NCBI GenBank assembly: GCA_025360585.1
Contig: JANYBW010000042.1
Coordinates: 1 to 64,000 of the forward strand
Direction of reading: 5' to 3'
From: Actinomycetes bacterium
GTDB taxonomy: Bacteria > Actinomycetota > Acidimicrobiia > IMCC26256 > PALSA-610
DNA: 64,000 bases
Every line of letters begins with the position of its first letter. Within the stretch, counting starts at the first letter, position 1. The notes beneath the pieces were generated by a model. It ran no database searches and was not told where the DNA came from. It saw only the letters and a list, made by a program, of their open reading frames with translations. Both the position numbers and the translations under genes were made by a program. Positions 41,298 through 49,698 of the stretch are shown here, piece by piece.

Positions 41298-42365
41298 ATG
41301 CCACGGGGAGTTGCGACCTTTCCTACTGAACTCGTAGATGTCGCAACTCATGCTGAGCTGCGAATCGAGGCACTGCTCGACGCCGAACGTACGCGTTGGG
41401 CGCGCGTCGATCCTGCACTTGGCCCGCCATTGGATTCACTCGCGGCATTGGTACTCGCGGGCGGAAAACGCCTTCGACCGGCATTTTGTGCCGCAGGGCT
41501 CATGGCTGCCGGTGGTTCGCTCGACGATTCGCATCTGATCGACGCATCGGCTGCGCTCGAGCTCTTGCATACGTTCGCACTCGTTCACGATGACGTTATG
41601 GACGGCTCGCGAACGCGTCGCGGAATGGACGCCGTCCACGCTCGATTTGAGCGGGAACACGATGAGCTCGCATTGCGAGGCGAGGGCCGTCGTTACGGTG
41701 AGGGCATTGCAATTTTGGTCGGTGATTTTGCGTTCGTGTACGCGGATGTGTTGTTACGCAGTGCGCCGCCTCATGCGATCGCGCTCTGGGATGAGCTGCG
41801 AATCGAATTGTGCGTTGGGCAGTCGCTCGATCTTGTGGGCGCCGCGCATCGCAGCGTTGATCTTGCGTTCGCGCATCGCATTGCGTGCTACAAATCGGCG
41901 AAGTACACGGTCGAGCGGCCGATGCATTTAGGCGCGGCGCTCGGCGGCAAGCTTCGAGAATTGCGCGCCCCACTGACCGCGATCGGCCTGCCCCTCGGCG
42001 CGGCATTTCAGCTGCGCGACGACTTGTTGGGTGTCTACGGCGAAGCCGCAGTAACCGGCAAGCCCGTTGGCGACGACTTGCGCGAGGGCAAACCCACGCC
42101 GTTGCTGGCGGTGGCGACACAACGAGTCGACGACGCGGCAGGGCTTGAACTCCTCGAACGGGTTGGCGCCACCGATCTCGATGATCTCGAAATCAAACAG
42201 CTACAAGAGCTGTTCGAAACGACCGGGGCGCGTCAAAGCATCGAACACGAAATCCAGGATCGCGTCGAGCTGGCTCACGAACTCATTACCGCGGCGCCCA
42301 TCACCGACGATTCGAAAATTGTGTTGCACGCCTTGGCTGATTATGTGGCGTGGCGCGACGCATGA
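41298..42365 (+). CDS. Polyprenyl diphosphate synthase (GGPP-synthase-like)
   Basis: 355 aa. The first Asp-rich motif is DDVMDGSRTRRG (about 97-108) and the second is FQLRDDLLGVYG (about 235-246), with GGKRLRP upstream. The first aspartate-rich motif lacks the two-residue insertion of type II short-chain synthases, and bulky residues precede it (HTFALVHDDVMD), consistent with C15-C20 products. It supplies prenyl diphosphates for heme O, quinones or lipids; the heme O synthase gene is 3 kb downstream. Its TGA overlaps the ABC gene start (ATGA). Confidence 0.88.
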   Translation: MPRGVATFPTELVDVATHAELRIEALLDAERTRWARVDPALGPPLDSLAALVLAGGKRLRPAFCAAGLMAAGGSLDDSHLIDASAALELLHTFALVHDDVMDGSRTRRGMDAVHARFEREHDELALRGEGRRYGEGIAILVGDFAFVYADVLLRSAPPHAIALWDELRIELCVGQSLDLVGAAHRSVDLAFAHRIACYKSAKYTVERPMHLGAALGGKLRELRAPLTAIGLPLGAAFQLRDDLLGVYGEAAVTGKPVGDDLREGKPTPLLAVATQRVDDAAGLELLERVGATDLDDLEIKQLQELFETTGARQSIEHEIQDRVELAHELITAAPITDDSKIVLHALADYVAWRDA

Positions 42366-43309
42366 TCCAAACATCGGATCTCGCGATTTCAGTCGCGGGG
42401 CTTGAAAAGCAATACGGCGCGACCCGAGCCGTCAACGGTTTGAGTTTTGATATTGCCCGCGGTGAACTGTTCGCTCTGCTCGGCCCTAATGGTGCCGGAA
42501 AAACTACGACGCTCGAAATCCTTGAGGGCTATCGCAAGGCCGACGCCGGAACTGTGCGAGTACTCGGTCTCGATCCCGACCGTGAAGCATCGCAGCTGCG
42601 CTCGCGAATTGGCGTGATGCTGCAAGAAGGTGGGTTGTATCCCGGATTGCGGCCGCTCGAAGTGCTGCGCTTGTTTGCTGCGTTCTACGACAACCCCGTC
42701 GATCCACAAGAACTACTCGCTCGAGTTGGGCTGGATGATGCGCAGCGCACAACCGTGCGCCGGCTGTCTGGTGGTCAACAACAACGGCTCTCGCTCGCAG
42801 CCGCGTTAATTGGCCGCCCGGAGCTGATTTTTCTCGATGAACCGACGGCGGGCATGGATCCGCAAGCACGCGCGATTACCTGGGAATTCATTCAAGAATT
42901 GCAAGCCGGAGGCGTGACCATCGTGCTCACAACGCATCTACTCGACGAAGTGGAAGCGTTGTGTGATCGAGTCGCGATCATCGCGAAGGGAGCGCTTGCA
43001 GCAATTGGTACGCCTCGCGAGCTGATGAGTCAGAGCATCGCGAACGAGGTGCTGTTTACGGCCACGCCAGGTCTCGATATTGCTGCGCTGGCCCGTGCAT
43101 TGGCGATGCCAGTCGACAGCGTTCGCCACGACGGTGATGGTCGCTACGAAATCCGTGCCGCGGGGACCCCAGCGCTGATCCGATCACTCGCGGAGTTTCT
43201 CGATGAGTATCAGCTGGAGTTGGGCACGCTGCACGCCAATGCCCGATCGCTCGAAGCGGTCTTTTTGCAAATTACCGCGGAAACCGAAGCCGCGAACGTC
43301 GGGTCATGA
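42362..43309 (+). CDS. ABC transporter ATP-binding protein (DrrA/CcmA-like)
   Basis: 315 aa. Walker A GPNGAGKTTTLE, Q-loop VMLQEGGLYPG, signature LSGGQQQRLSLAAAL, Walker B LIFLDEPTAGMDP and H-loop TTHLLDEVE are all present, with the ~90-aa C-terminal extension of DrrA-type exporters. The permease gene follows 10 bases downstream. A similar ATPase/permease pair lies next to ctaA in mycobacteria (recalled as Rv1458c-Rv1457c), so a role in heme or oxidase assembly or in drug export is possible. Confidence 0.9.
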   Translation: MIQTSDLAISVAGLEKQYGATRAVNGLSFDIARGELFALLGPNGAGKTTTLEILEGYRKADAGTVRVLGLDPDREASQLRSRIGVMLQEGGLYPGLRPLEVLRLFAAFYDNPVDPQELLARVGLDDAQRTTVRRLSGGQQQRLSLAAALIGRPELIFLDEPTAGMDPQARAITWEFIQELQAGGVTIVLTTHLLDEVEALCDRVAIIAKGALAAIGTPRELMSQSIANEVLFTATPGLDIAALARALAMPVDSVRHDGDGRYEIRAAGTPALIRSLAEFLDEYQLELGTLHANARSLEAVFLQITAETEAANVGS

Positions 43310-43319
43310 GAGTCGCGTC

Positions 43320-44060
43320 ATGAACACTCGCGGCGTCGTCGCTCAAGCGCGCACTGAACTCACGTTGACCTTGCGCCGCGGTGAGAGCCTGATCGTGACC
43401 CTGGCAATTCCCTTGGGCGTGTTGGTGTTTTTTTCGAAAATCGACGGCACCGCACCAAAGGGCTATCGCAGCGCGGTTGATTTCTTGGTTCCCGGAACGC
43501 TCGCATTAGCCGTGATGTCGGCCGCGATGGTGTCGCTCGCAATTGCAACGGGATTCGAGCGGCGGTACGGGGTGCTGAAACGTCTAGGGGCGACTCCGTT
43601 GACCCGTTCCGGCTTATTGATCGCGAAAACTGCGATGGTGTTGGCACTAGAGACGTTGCAATTCGGGCTCATTATTGGGGTCGGGATCGCGTTGGGTTGG
43701 CATGCATCTATCGGAGTGTTGGCGGCCGTTGGCATCATGTTGCTGGGCACCGTCGCGTTCGCCGGATTCGGAATGCTGCTGGCAGGAACCCTTCGCGCCG
43801 AAGCCACCCTTGCACTTGCCAATGGCTTGTTTTTGGTGCTGCTGTTTTTGGGCGGCATGGCCTATCCGCTCGAAAAGCTCCCGGCATTCCTGCGCGATTT
43901 AGCCAAAGCCCTACCGGCTGCAAACTTGTCGGAGTGTCTGCACGGAGTGTTGAGCCACCGAGTGGGCCAAGGCTTCCCGACTGGCAGCCTCGTGATGCTG
44001 TGCATGTGGGCCGTCGTGTTACCCACACTGGCGGCGCGATGGTTCAGGTGGGAAGAGTAA
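43320..44060 (+). CDS. ABC-2 type transporter permease
   Basis: 246 aa with six hydrophobic segments. VDFLVPGTLALAVMSAAMVSLAI and GFERRYGVLKRLGATPLTRSGLLIAK are the typical ABC-2 permease pattern, including the cytoplasmic coupling helix. It pairs with the ATPase encoded directly upstream. The substrate is unknown. The start ATG 43320 lies 10 bases after the ATPase stop. It converges with the DMT permease gene, the two stop codons being adjacent. Confidence 0.88.
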   Translation: MNTRGVVAQARTELTLTLRRGESLIVTLAIPLGVLVFFSKIDGTAPKGYRSAVDFLVPGTLALAVMSAAMVSLAIATGFERRYGVLKRLGATPLTRSGLLIAKTAMVLALETLQFGLIIGVGIALGWHASIGVLAAVGIMLLGTVAFAGFGMLLAGTLRAEATLALANGLFLVLLFLGGMAYPLEKLPAFLRDLAKALPAANLSECLHGVLSHRVGQGFPTGSLVMLCMWAVVLPTLAARWFRWEE

Positions 44061-44969
44061 CTACGGCGCGTTGAAATCGCCCGGTGTCGAGTTCGGAATT
44101 TCTACTGGTCGGGCCAACGCATACGTAGCACCCAAGGTTGCAATCATGCCGAGCGCCGCGGCCGCGCCCCAACCCGGCCGCACCGAATCGCCGAGCATCA
44201 AAAAACCGAGGGCGCTGGAAGGAATGATCTCGGCGGCCCACATCGCGGCGGTTACCGCGCCCACTTGGCCGCGTTCGACACCGCGAGTGAAAAAAACGAC
44301 TCCACCAGCGGCATAGGCAAGCATCAACCATAACAGTGGCGTTTGAAGCAGACCGAGGAATCCGTCGACTTTGGGAATCGCTCGCGCCGCGAGGGCACTG
44401 AACCCGAACGCTGTCCCGCCGAGGGCTCCGAGTACCGGCGGCGGAACCTTTTGGCGCAGTGAGATCCCACCCGCGCACAGCAGTGGCAACGCAATCCACA
44501 GCACGATTTTGAAGGCGTGCGTGGGCGGGTCTGCGCGATGCGGGTCCGCGGCGATGCCAACGAGTACCAATCCGAACGCGGTCGCAAGAATCGCGTAGAC
44601 ATCGCTTCGGCGCTTCGGTGTATGCATGACTCGCTGCGAGAGTCCCACGGTGATCGCGAGGCTTCCGGCGAGCACCGTCTGGACGGTGAACAATGGGAGT
44701 TTGTGCAGCGACAGACGTGAGAGCACCCATGCAATGATGTCGAGGAGCAATCCCGCGAGCGTCAGTGGATGTTTGAGAATCGAAAGAAAGCCTCGGACGC
44801 CGCTCGTGTCTTTTTCGGTGGTTTTGGCTCCAAGGCCCTGGCAGACCGCGCCGATTCCGTACGCAAACGATGCGATGAGCGCAAATGTCAATGCTTTTAC
44901 GACGGCACCAGTGTGGTGGTGGAGCTGAAGATGTGGAAAGCGGACAGCCGCCAAGAATGCACGGATCAT
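44061..44969 (-). CDS. DMT-superfamily (EamA-like) membrane transporter
   Basis: 302 aa with about nine or ten hydrophobic segments. The first is ALTFALIASFAYGIGAVCQGL, and a later one is TVQTVLAGSLAITVGL. The architecture resembles the actinobacterial DMT-type permeases and magnesium/NIPA-like transporters. The first 22 residues (RFPHLQLHHHTG) are hydrophilic and may not belong; an internal TTG at 44891 is an alternative start. Substrate unknown. It is followed on the minus strand by nothing, but lies downstream of the TlpA-like gene. Confidence 0.7.
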   Translation of the reverse strand: MIRAFLAAVRFPHLQLHHHTGAVVKALTFALIASFAYGIGAVCQGLGAKTTEKDTSGVRGFLSILKHPLTLAGLLLDIIAWVLSRLSLHKLPLFTVQTVLAGSLAITVGLSQRVMHTPKRRSDVYAILATAFGLVLVGIAADPHRADPPTHAFKIVLWIALPLLCAGGISLRQKVPPPVLGALGGTAFGFSALAARAIPKVDGFLGLLQTPLLWLMLAYAAGGVVFFTRGVERGQVGAVTAAMWAAEIIPSSALGFLMLGDSVRPGWGAAAALGMIATLGATYALARPVEIPNSTPGDFNAP

Positions 44970-44978
44970 GAGTAAGGG

Positions 44979-45515
44979 TTACCGTAGTGGCGCGAGGATC
45001 GCTGCGAGGTTCGTATCGAGCGTCGTGGAGCTGATTTCTCCGATGACGTGGCCCTCGACGAGCCCCTGAGAATTGATGAAATACGTATCGGGCATGACGT
45101 TCACGCCATAGCGAGCCGCAAGCGAACCTCGACCATCGTCGATACCGACCGGCCAGTGAGCGCCGACCGACTTCATGAAGCGCACGAACAAACTCGGTGA
45201 ATCGCGTTCCAACACACCAACCACGCGAAGGTCTGCGTTGCGGCTACGAGCCGCTTCGAACAGTGGGTATTCGCGCCGACACGGTTCACACCACGACGCA
45301 CCAAACGTGAGAATCGTCGGCGATCCGCGCAGATTGCTGAGCGTGAATGAACCATTCGTCAAGGTGGGGAGCGTGAAATTGATCGCCGGGCTACCGAGTT
45401 TCGGTCCGTGCGGCATCACCATGGCGTCGTGTTTCGATTCGCGTGTCGTGAAAAAGATCGCAGCGGCGATGACGACAAGCGCGGTGCTGACGATCACCAC
45501 CCGCTTAAGGTTCAT
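44979..45515 (-). CDS. TlpA/ResA-like thioredoxin-fold lipoprotein or membrane-anchored redox protein
   Basis: 178 aa. An N-terminal membrane anchor (RVVIVSTALVVIAAAIFF) is followed by an AhpC/TSA-type thioredoxin domain with the redox motif SWCEPCRREYP (CxxC, about 73-83), and VMPDTYFIN with the cis-Pro loop. Such proteins reduce apocytochrome c or the Cu-A site of oxidase. It follows ctaB by 9 bases, so it is probably part of oxidase maturation. Extracytoplasmic. Confidence 0.85.
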   Translation of the reverse strand: MNLKRVVIVSTALVVIAAAIFFTTRESKHDAMVMPHGPKLGSPAINFTLPTLTNGSFTLSNLRGSPTILTFGASWCEPCRREYPLFEAARSRNADLRVVGVLERDSPSLFVRFMKSVGAHWPVGIDDGRGSLAARYGVNVMPDTYFINSQGLVEGHVIGEISSTTLDTNLAAILAPLR

Positions 45516-45524
45516 GCGCGGCAG

Positions 45525-46445
45525 CTACCGACGGACGAAAACGTCGGTCATCGCCGCAACGAACACCAGCATCAAATAGACATTCGAAAATGAAAAGAAC
45601 TTGATCGCGCGGATCGGATTGGGATCGTGCACGAGCTGTACGCCACGGATGACGAACGCCAGCCCCAACACCGCGGCACTCACGAGATATACCGGTCCGA
45701 CATCTGTAGCGACCCCCAGCAACATTGTGACGACCGCCGTGAGTGCTGCGTAGACCGTAATTTGAATTGAGGTGTCGCGCGGCGTGCGTAGCACGGACAG
45801 CATCGGGAAATCCGCGGCGGCGTAGTCGTCGCGGTATTTCATTGCCAGCGCCCAGAAGTGCGCGGGAGTCCACATGAAGATCACTGCGAATAACACCCAC
45901 GCGGTGGCCGCGACGTGGTTTGTAACTGCGGCCCAACCAACCAAGACCGGAACTGCACCAGCCGCACCGCCGATAACAATGTTTTGTTGGGTGCGAGGCT
46001 TCAACCAGATGGTGTACACAAACACGTAAAACAGGGTTGCGGTCATGGTGAGCAGCGCGGCCAACAAGTTGGCAGCCGCGGTGATTGCGAAGAATGCGAT
46101 GACGTTCAACCCAATGCCAAAGATCAGTGCATGCGTCGCGGGAATGAGCCCAGTTGGGATCGGGCGATCCGCGGTTCGTTTCATCAACTTGTCGCGGTCG
46201 CGTTCGATCCACGAGTTGATGGTGTTCGCTCCGCCCGCGGCGAGTGCGCCGCCGAACACGACCGCGATTACGAGCCAGGTGTTCGGCCAGCCTTGTTTTG
46301 CTAGCACCATCGAGGGAACGGTTGTGACTAACAAAAGCTCTACGACGCGAGGCTTGGTGAGCCTTATATACGCACGGATGGTCGCACCGACCGAATGAGG
46401 CCGCGCGAGGTCAACGCCGGCAGCGACCTGTGGAGTAGAGCTCAC
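45525..46445 (-). CDS. ctaB: Protoheme IX farnesyltransferase (heme O synthase)
   Basis: 306 aa with seven to nine hydrophobic segments. The UbiA-type motif NTINSWIERDRDKLMKRTADRP (NxxxDRxxD/KxxRT) and the second TIWLKPRTQQNIVIGG are diagnostic. It attaches a farnesyl group to heme B; ctaA then makes heme A. The GTG start overlaps the TGA of the cupredoxin gene (GTGA, 46442-46445), showing coupling with a copper protein. Confidence 0.95.
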   Translation of the reverse strand: MSSTPQVAAGVDLARPHSVGATIRAYIRLTKPRVVELLLVTTVPSMVLAKQGWPNTWLVIAVVFGGALAAGGANTINSWIERDRDKLMKRTADRPIPTGLIPATHALIFGIGLNVIAFFAITAAANLLAALLTMTATLFYVFVYTIWLKPRTQQNIVIGGAAGAVPVLVGWAAVTNHVAATAWVLFAVIFMWTPAHFWALAMKYRDDYAAADFPMLSVLRTPRDTSIQITVYAALTAVVTMLLGVATDVGPVYLVSAAVLGLAFVIRGVQLVHDPNPIRAIKFFSFSNVYLMLVFVAAMTDVFVRR

Positions 46446-46849
46446 GAGACGGTGAGATCGCCCTTCATACCTTGGCTTTCGTGGCCCGAAACGCTACAGA
46501 AGTATTTGTAGGTTCCCTTGGCCAGAGTGAACGTTGCGCACGCGGTTTTGGAGTCCGCAGAGACGGTGACTTGACCATCGGCTCCGTGGATTTGAAACGT
46601 GTGATTCAACGAGCCAGCTTCGGTGAGACGAACCACAAATTTTCCTGCGGTCGCGGTGAGCTTCGGTGGGTCGAAGCGATAGCTGTCGAGCGCCTTGACA
46701 TCGACGTTGACTGATGCTGGGCAGGGTTCCGCTTTGGGGGAACTGCTTGAGCAACTCGCGACGAGCGAGCCAAAGACGAGTGGCGCTAGCGCGAGGGCTG
46801 CGAGACCTTGGGTTCGGCCGATGTTGGGGCGGACGTTGAGTTGTCGCAT
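46442..46849 (-). CDS. Cupredoxin-like copper lipoprotein
   Basis: 135 aa. Signal sequence with lipobox LVASC, then a beta-barrel with the copper ligands NHTFQIH (His), YFCSVSGHESQGM (Cys, His, Met): the plastocyanin/halocyanin type 1 site pattern. It probably sits outside the membrane and delivers copper or electrons to the heme-copper oxidase. The start was placed at ATG 46849, with GAAGG six bases upstream; ATG 46855 lies immediately next to that site. First gene of the cupredoxin-ctaB-tlpA operon. Confidence 0.86.
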   Translation of the reverse strand: MRQLNVRPNIGRTQGLAALALAPLVFGSLVASCSSSSPKAEPCPASVNVDVKALDSYRFDPPKLTATAGKFVVRLTEAGSLNHTFQIHGADGQVTVSADSKTACATFTLAKGTYKYFCSVSGHESQGMKGDLTVS

Positions 46850-47005
46850 AACCATCCTTCAATCGGGCATTTTTCCCGTCTCGGTACTGGTAGGTGGTCG
46901 TGAGGCTACCGACGAACTTGCGGGCGGGAGGCATCGGCGCGAACGCTCGCAGAGCCCGAGGCGCGTTCCGTCAGGAATGTGGCGCGCCGGTACGCTGCGC
47001 CCCGC

Positions 47006-47335
47006 ATGACCGCCGACGATGATGTCAAACAGTCCATCCGCATGACCGCTGACCGCCTGCTGGTTCGGCCGTCCAAGGAATTGGGCGAACGGAAATCTCG
47101 TTCTGGAATTCTGATTCCCGCAACCGCTGAAGTGAACCGCCGCCTCGTCTGGGCCGAAGTTCTTGCTGCGGGCCCAACGGTGCGCAACATCGAATCCGGC
47201 GACAACGTGCTGTTTTCGCCCGACACTGGTTTCGAAGTAGAGATTCGCGCGGAGGAATATCTCATTTTGCGCGAACGCGATATTCACGCAGTCGCGAACG
47301 ACAAAGCCGAAGGCGGCACCGGCCTCTACCTGTAG
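47006..47335 (+). CDS. GroES-like co-chaperonin (solitary paralogue)
   Basis: 109 aa. The Cpn10 fold is recognisable by RMTADRLLVRPSKE, a shortened mobile-loop-like region (ERKSRSGILIPATAE), VWAEVLAAGPTV, SGDNVLFSPDTGFEVEI and EEYLILRERDIHAV. It lacks the IVLPDTAKEKPQ-type mobile loop and is not next to groEL, so it may be a diverged co-chaperonin. It diverges from the cupredoxin gene across about 156 bases. ATG 47006 gives the natural start MTADDD. Confidence 0.8.
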   Translation: MTADDDVKQSIRMTADRLLVRPSKELGERKSRSGILIPATAEVNRRLVWAEVLAAGPTVRNIESGDNVLFSPDTGFEVEIRAEEYLILRERDIHAVANDKAEGGTGLYL

Positions 47336-47386
47336 ACGCGAGCTGGCACTATGGAACTGAGCCGATTGGCGAGCTGCGTAGTGCGA

Positions 47387-48169
47387 TCAGCCGAAGTTGT
47401 GCGGGAGTTCGCGGGTCTTGCGTTTACCGATGCTGACGGGAACTTCAGCCGGGTGTGCGACTCGGGTTGATGCCGCGGCGACGCTGAGCCGAGCGTCGAG
47501 GTACTGGGCCATTTCGTTATATACCGTGTCGCCGATCATCAGACGAATCTCGGGCTCCATTGATTTGTATACGGGTTCGCCGCCAGTGAATGCCGCCGGA
47601 TCCTCGGTGCACCACCATGCGAATTCTTCGCCGCCTTCGCCCCAACCATCGCGGCTGAACTCCGTGAGGACCCACGTGTCGGAGCCGTCGTCTTCTTCTT
47701 TCGGAATCGCGCGCAGCGGAACTTGCCAGCAAACAGTGGGCTTGGTTTGTGAGAAGTGCACGTCCTTACGGAGCGCGAGGAGATGTAGTGCGCAGCCAGG
47801 GCCCGCTTCGAAATCCGGACGGTTCAAAAAGATGCAGGCATCATCAACAAGGCGAGTCCGGAACGACTCTTTGCCGAGTTTGGCCCACACTCCTTTTTTG
47901 TCGCCGACGGCTTTGAACTGCCACTCTTCGGGCAACAATTTCTTGGCCATCTTCTCAACGTGGTTCTTGTCGTCGAGATCATCGGCGTGGGCGCCGTACG
48001 AACAACAGCCCTGCACCCAATCCGGTGTCGGTTCAGTGAGGATACCTTGGCAACCACAACCGTAGATGCACCGGTAGCTCGATGTCATGAACGTAACGTC
48101 GATTTGCCAACGTTTACGGTCTTTCCCGGGCACTGCGATGGTGACCCATTCGCGTACAAGTCCTGTCAC
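47387..48169 (-). CDS. Cysteine-rich conserved protein
   Basis: 260 aa. The N-terminal part has a dense Cys cluster, CIYGCGCQGI then WVQGCCSYGAH, and later single Cys/His residues (GPGCALHLL, ECxxx-type TVCWQVPL). The pattern suggests iron or zinc binding, as in YkgJ/DUF3109-like proteins, but I cannot name the family. Soluble, no signal peptide. It diverges from glcD, with a perfect 16-bp palindrome and a hairpin in the shared intergenic space. Confidence 0.65.
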   Translation of the reverse strand: MTGLVREWVTIAVPGKDRKRWQIDVTFMTSSYRCIYGCGCQGILTEPTPDWVQGCCSYGAHADDLDDKNHVEKMAKKLLPEEWQFKAVGDKKGVWAKLGKESFRTRLVDDACIFLNRPDFEAGPGCALHLLALRKDVHFSQTKPTVCWQVPLRAIPKEEDDGSDTWVLTEFSRDGWGEGGEEFAWWCTEDPAAFTGGEPVYKSMEPEIRLMIGDTVYNEMAQYLDARLSVAAASTRVAHPAEVPVSIGKRKTRELPHNFG

Positions 48170-48190
48170 AGTTCACAACCCATCGTGGAA

Positions 48191-48206
48191 TGCTCATCGA
48201 TGAGCA
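48191..48206. promoter_or_regulatory. Perfect 16-bp palindrome between two divergent genes
   Basis: TGCTCATCGATGAGCA reads the same on both strands. It lies in the 131-base gap between the Cys-rich gene and glcD and may be an operator for a dimeric regulator such as a GntR/FadR-type protein. No regulator gene is adjacent, so this is only a candidate site. Confidence 0.5.
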
Positions 48207-48234
48207 CTGGAGAACAACGTTGCGCAAGTTAGTG

Positions 48235-48258
48235 GAGCGCACGCAATAGTGTGCGTTC
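48235..48258. promoter_or_regulatory. 10-bp hairpin with AATA loop upstream of glcD
   Basis: Positions 48235-48244 pair with 48249-48258 over ten bases (two G-T wobbles), leaving loop AATA. No T-run follows on either strand, so a terminator is unlikely. It lies in the glcD leader region. Confidence 0.5.
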
Positions 48259-48300
48259 ATCGCAGTAATTACGAAACTTCTCGAAGACTTACGTCGCGAA

Positions 48301-49698
48301 ATGGGCCAAGGGAGAGCGCGCAATGAGCCGCTCGAACTTGCGCTCTATTCGCGCGACGCTGGCGTGCAATCGGGCGCTGCCTCCGCTGTTTGTTTCCCGC
48401 GCAGTGCCGACGATGTCGCGAGTGCCGTGCGAGCAGCAACGCGCCACGGCATCCCGTACGTTGCTCGGGGCAGCGGCACTGGGCTCGCTGGTGGGGCGAC
48501 GCCGCTCGACGATGCGTTAGTGATCGTGACCACGCAGATGAATCGCGTCATCGCAATCGATACTCACGACCAACTGGCGATGGTCGAGCCGGGGGTCTTG
48601 AATCTGGATCTCTCGCGCCACACCCGGCCCCTCGGGTTTCACTACGCGCCCGATCCGTCTTCGCAACAGGCCTGTACGATTGGTGGCAACGTCGGTACGA
48701 ACGCGGGCGGACCGCACTGTTTGGCCTCGGGCGTGACCTCCGCGCACGTGCTTGAAATCGAAGTGGTACTGCCCACGGGAGAAATCGCACGCCTGGGAAG
48801 CCTCGCTCCTGATACTCCGGGTTACGACCTGCGGGGTGCGTTTGTGGGCAGTGAAGGCACGATGGGGATCTGCACCCAGGTCGCGGTTCGGTTGATGCCC
48901 AACCCTCCCGAAGTCCGAACGCTGCTCCTGGATTTCATGTCGGTGGAAGCAGCGGGGGCAACAGTGAGCGGTCTCATCGCCGCTGGGATTGTGCCCGCGG
49001 CCTTGGAGATGATGGATGCAGAAATCACGCGAGCAGTCGAGGACTTTGTCGGAGCCGGATATCCGAGGGACGCGGCTGCCGTCTTGCTCTGCGAAATCGA
49101 CGGACTCGCTGGTGGTGTTGCCTATCAAGTCGACGCGGTGCGCCGTATTGGCTATGAGCATGGTGCTCGCAACGTGCGAGTCGCGGCCAACGAAGCAGAA
49201 CGCCAATTGCTATGGAAAGGTCGTAAGTCCGCGTTCGGCGCTATCGCACGGATCGCTCCCGACTACTACCTCCACGATGCCGTCGTGCCGCGCACCAAAC
49301 TGGTTGGCGTGTTGGAATCCATTTATGCGATCGCGCGCGAACAACAGCTCACGATGATGAACGTGTTTCACGCGGGTGATGGCAACCTGCATCCCCTCAT
49401 CGTCTTTGATGGCCGCGAACCAGGCGTGTGGGATCGAGTCCATGCGGCCGGATCACAGATATTGCGTACGTGCATCGACGCAGGTGGAGTGTTGTCCGGT
49501 GAGCACGGTGTGGGAATGGAAAAACGAGATCTGATGCCGTTGCAGTTTTCGAACGACGATCTCGCGGCACAAGGACGTTTGATTGACGCCTTCGATCCTG
49601 ATGGGCTCGCCAACCCGCGCAAGGTATTGCCGAGTGGCTGGCGTTGCGGCGAGTTGAATCAGCGGTCGGCACCAGTACCGGAGGGCACATGGATTTAA
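48301..49698 (+). CDS. glcD: Glycolate oxidase FAD-binding subunit GlcD
   Basis: 465 aa from ATG 48301. The FAD-binding region reads GIPYVARGSGTGLAGGA and GGNVGTNAGGPH; the C-terminal domain has FHAGDGNLHPLI and GGVLSGEHGVGMEKRDLM, all typical of glycolate/D-lactate oxidases of the GlcD type. It oxidises glycolate to glyoxylate together with GlcE and GlcF. In-frame sequence upstream of 48301 (KLLEDLRRE) also resembles the family N-terminus but has no standard start before a TAG at 48247, so the true start is uncertain. It overlaps glcE by 10 bases. Confidence 0.92.
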   Translation: MGQGRARNEPLELALYSRDAGVQSGAASAVCFPRSADDVASAVRAATRHGIPYVARGSGTGLAGGATPLDDALVIVTTQMNRVIAIDTHDQLAMVEPGVLNLDLSRHTRPLGFHYAPDPSSQQACTIGGNVGTNAGGPHCLASGVTSAHVLEIEVVLPTGEIARLGSLAPDTPGYDLRGAFVGSEGTMGICTQVAVRLMPNPPEVRTLLLDFMSVEAAGATVSGLIAAGIVPAALEMMDAEITRAVEDFVGAGYPRDAAAVLLCEIDGLAGGVAYQVDAVRRIGYEHGARNVRVAANEAERQLLWKGRKSAFGAIARIAPDYYLHDAVVPRTKLVGVLESIYAIAREQQLTMMNVFHAGDGNLHPLIVFDGREPGVWDRVHAAGSQILRTCIDAGGVLSGEHGVGMEKRDLMPLQFSNDDLAAQGRLIDAFDPDGLANPRKVLPSGWRCGELNQRSAPVPEGTWI

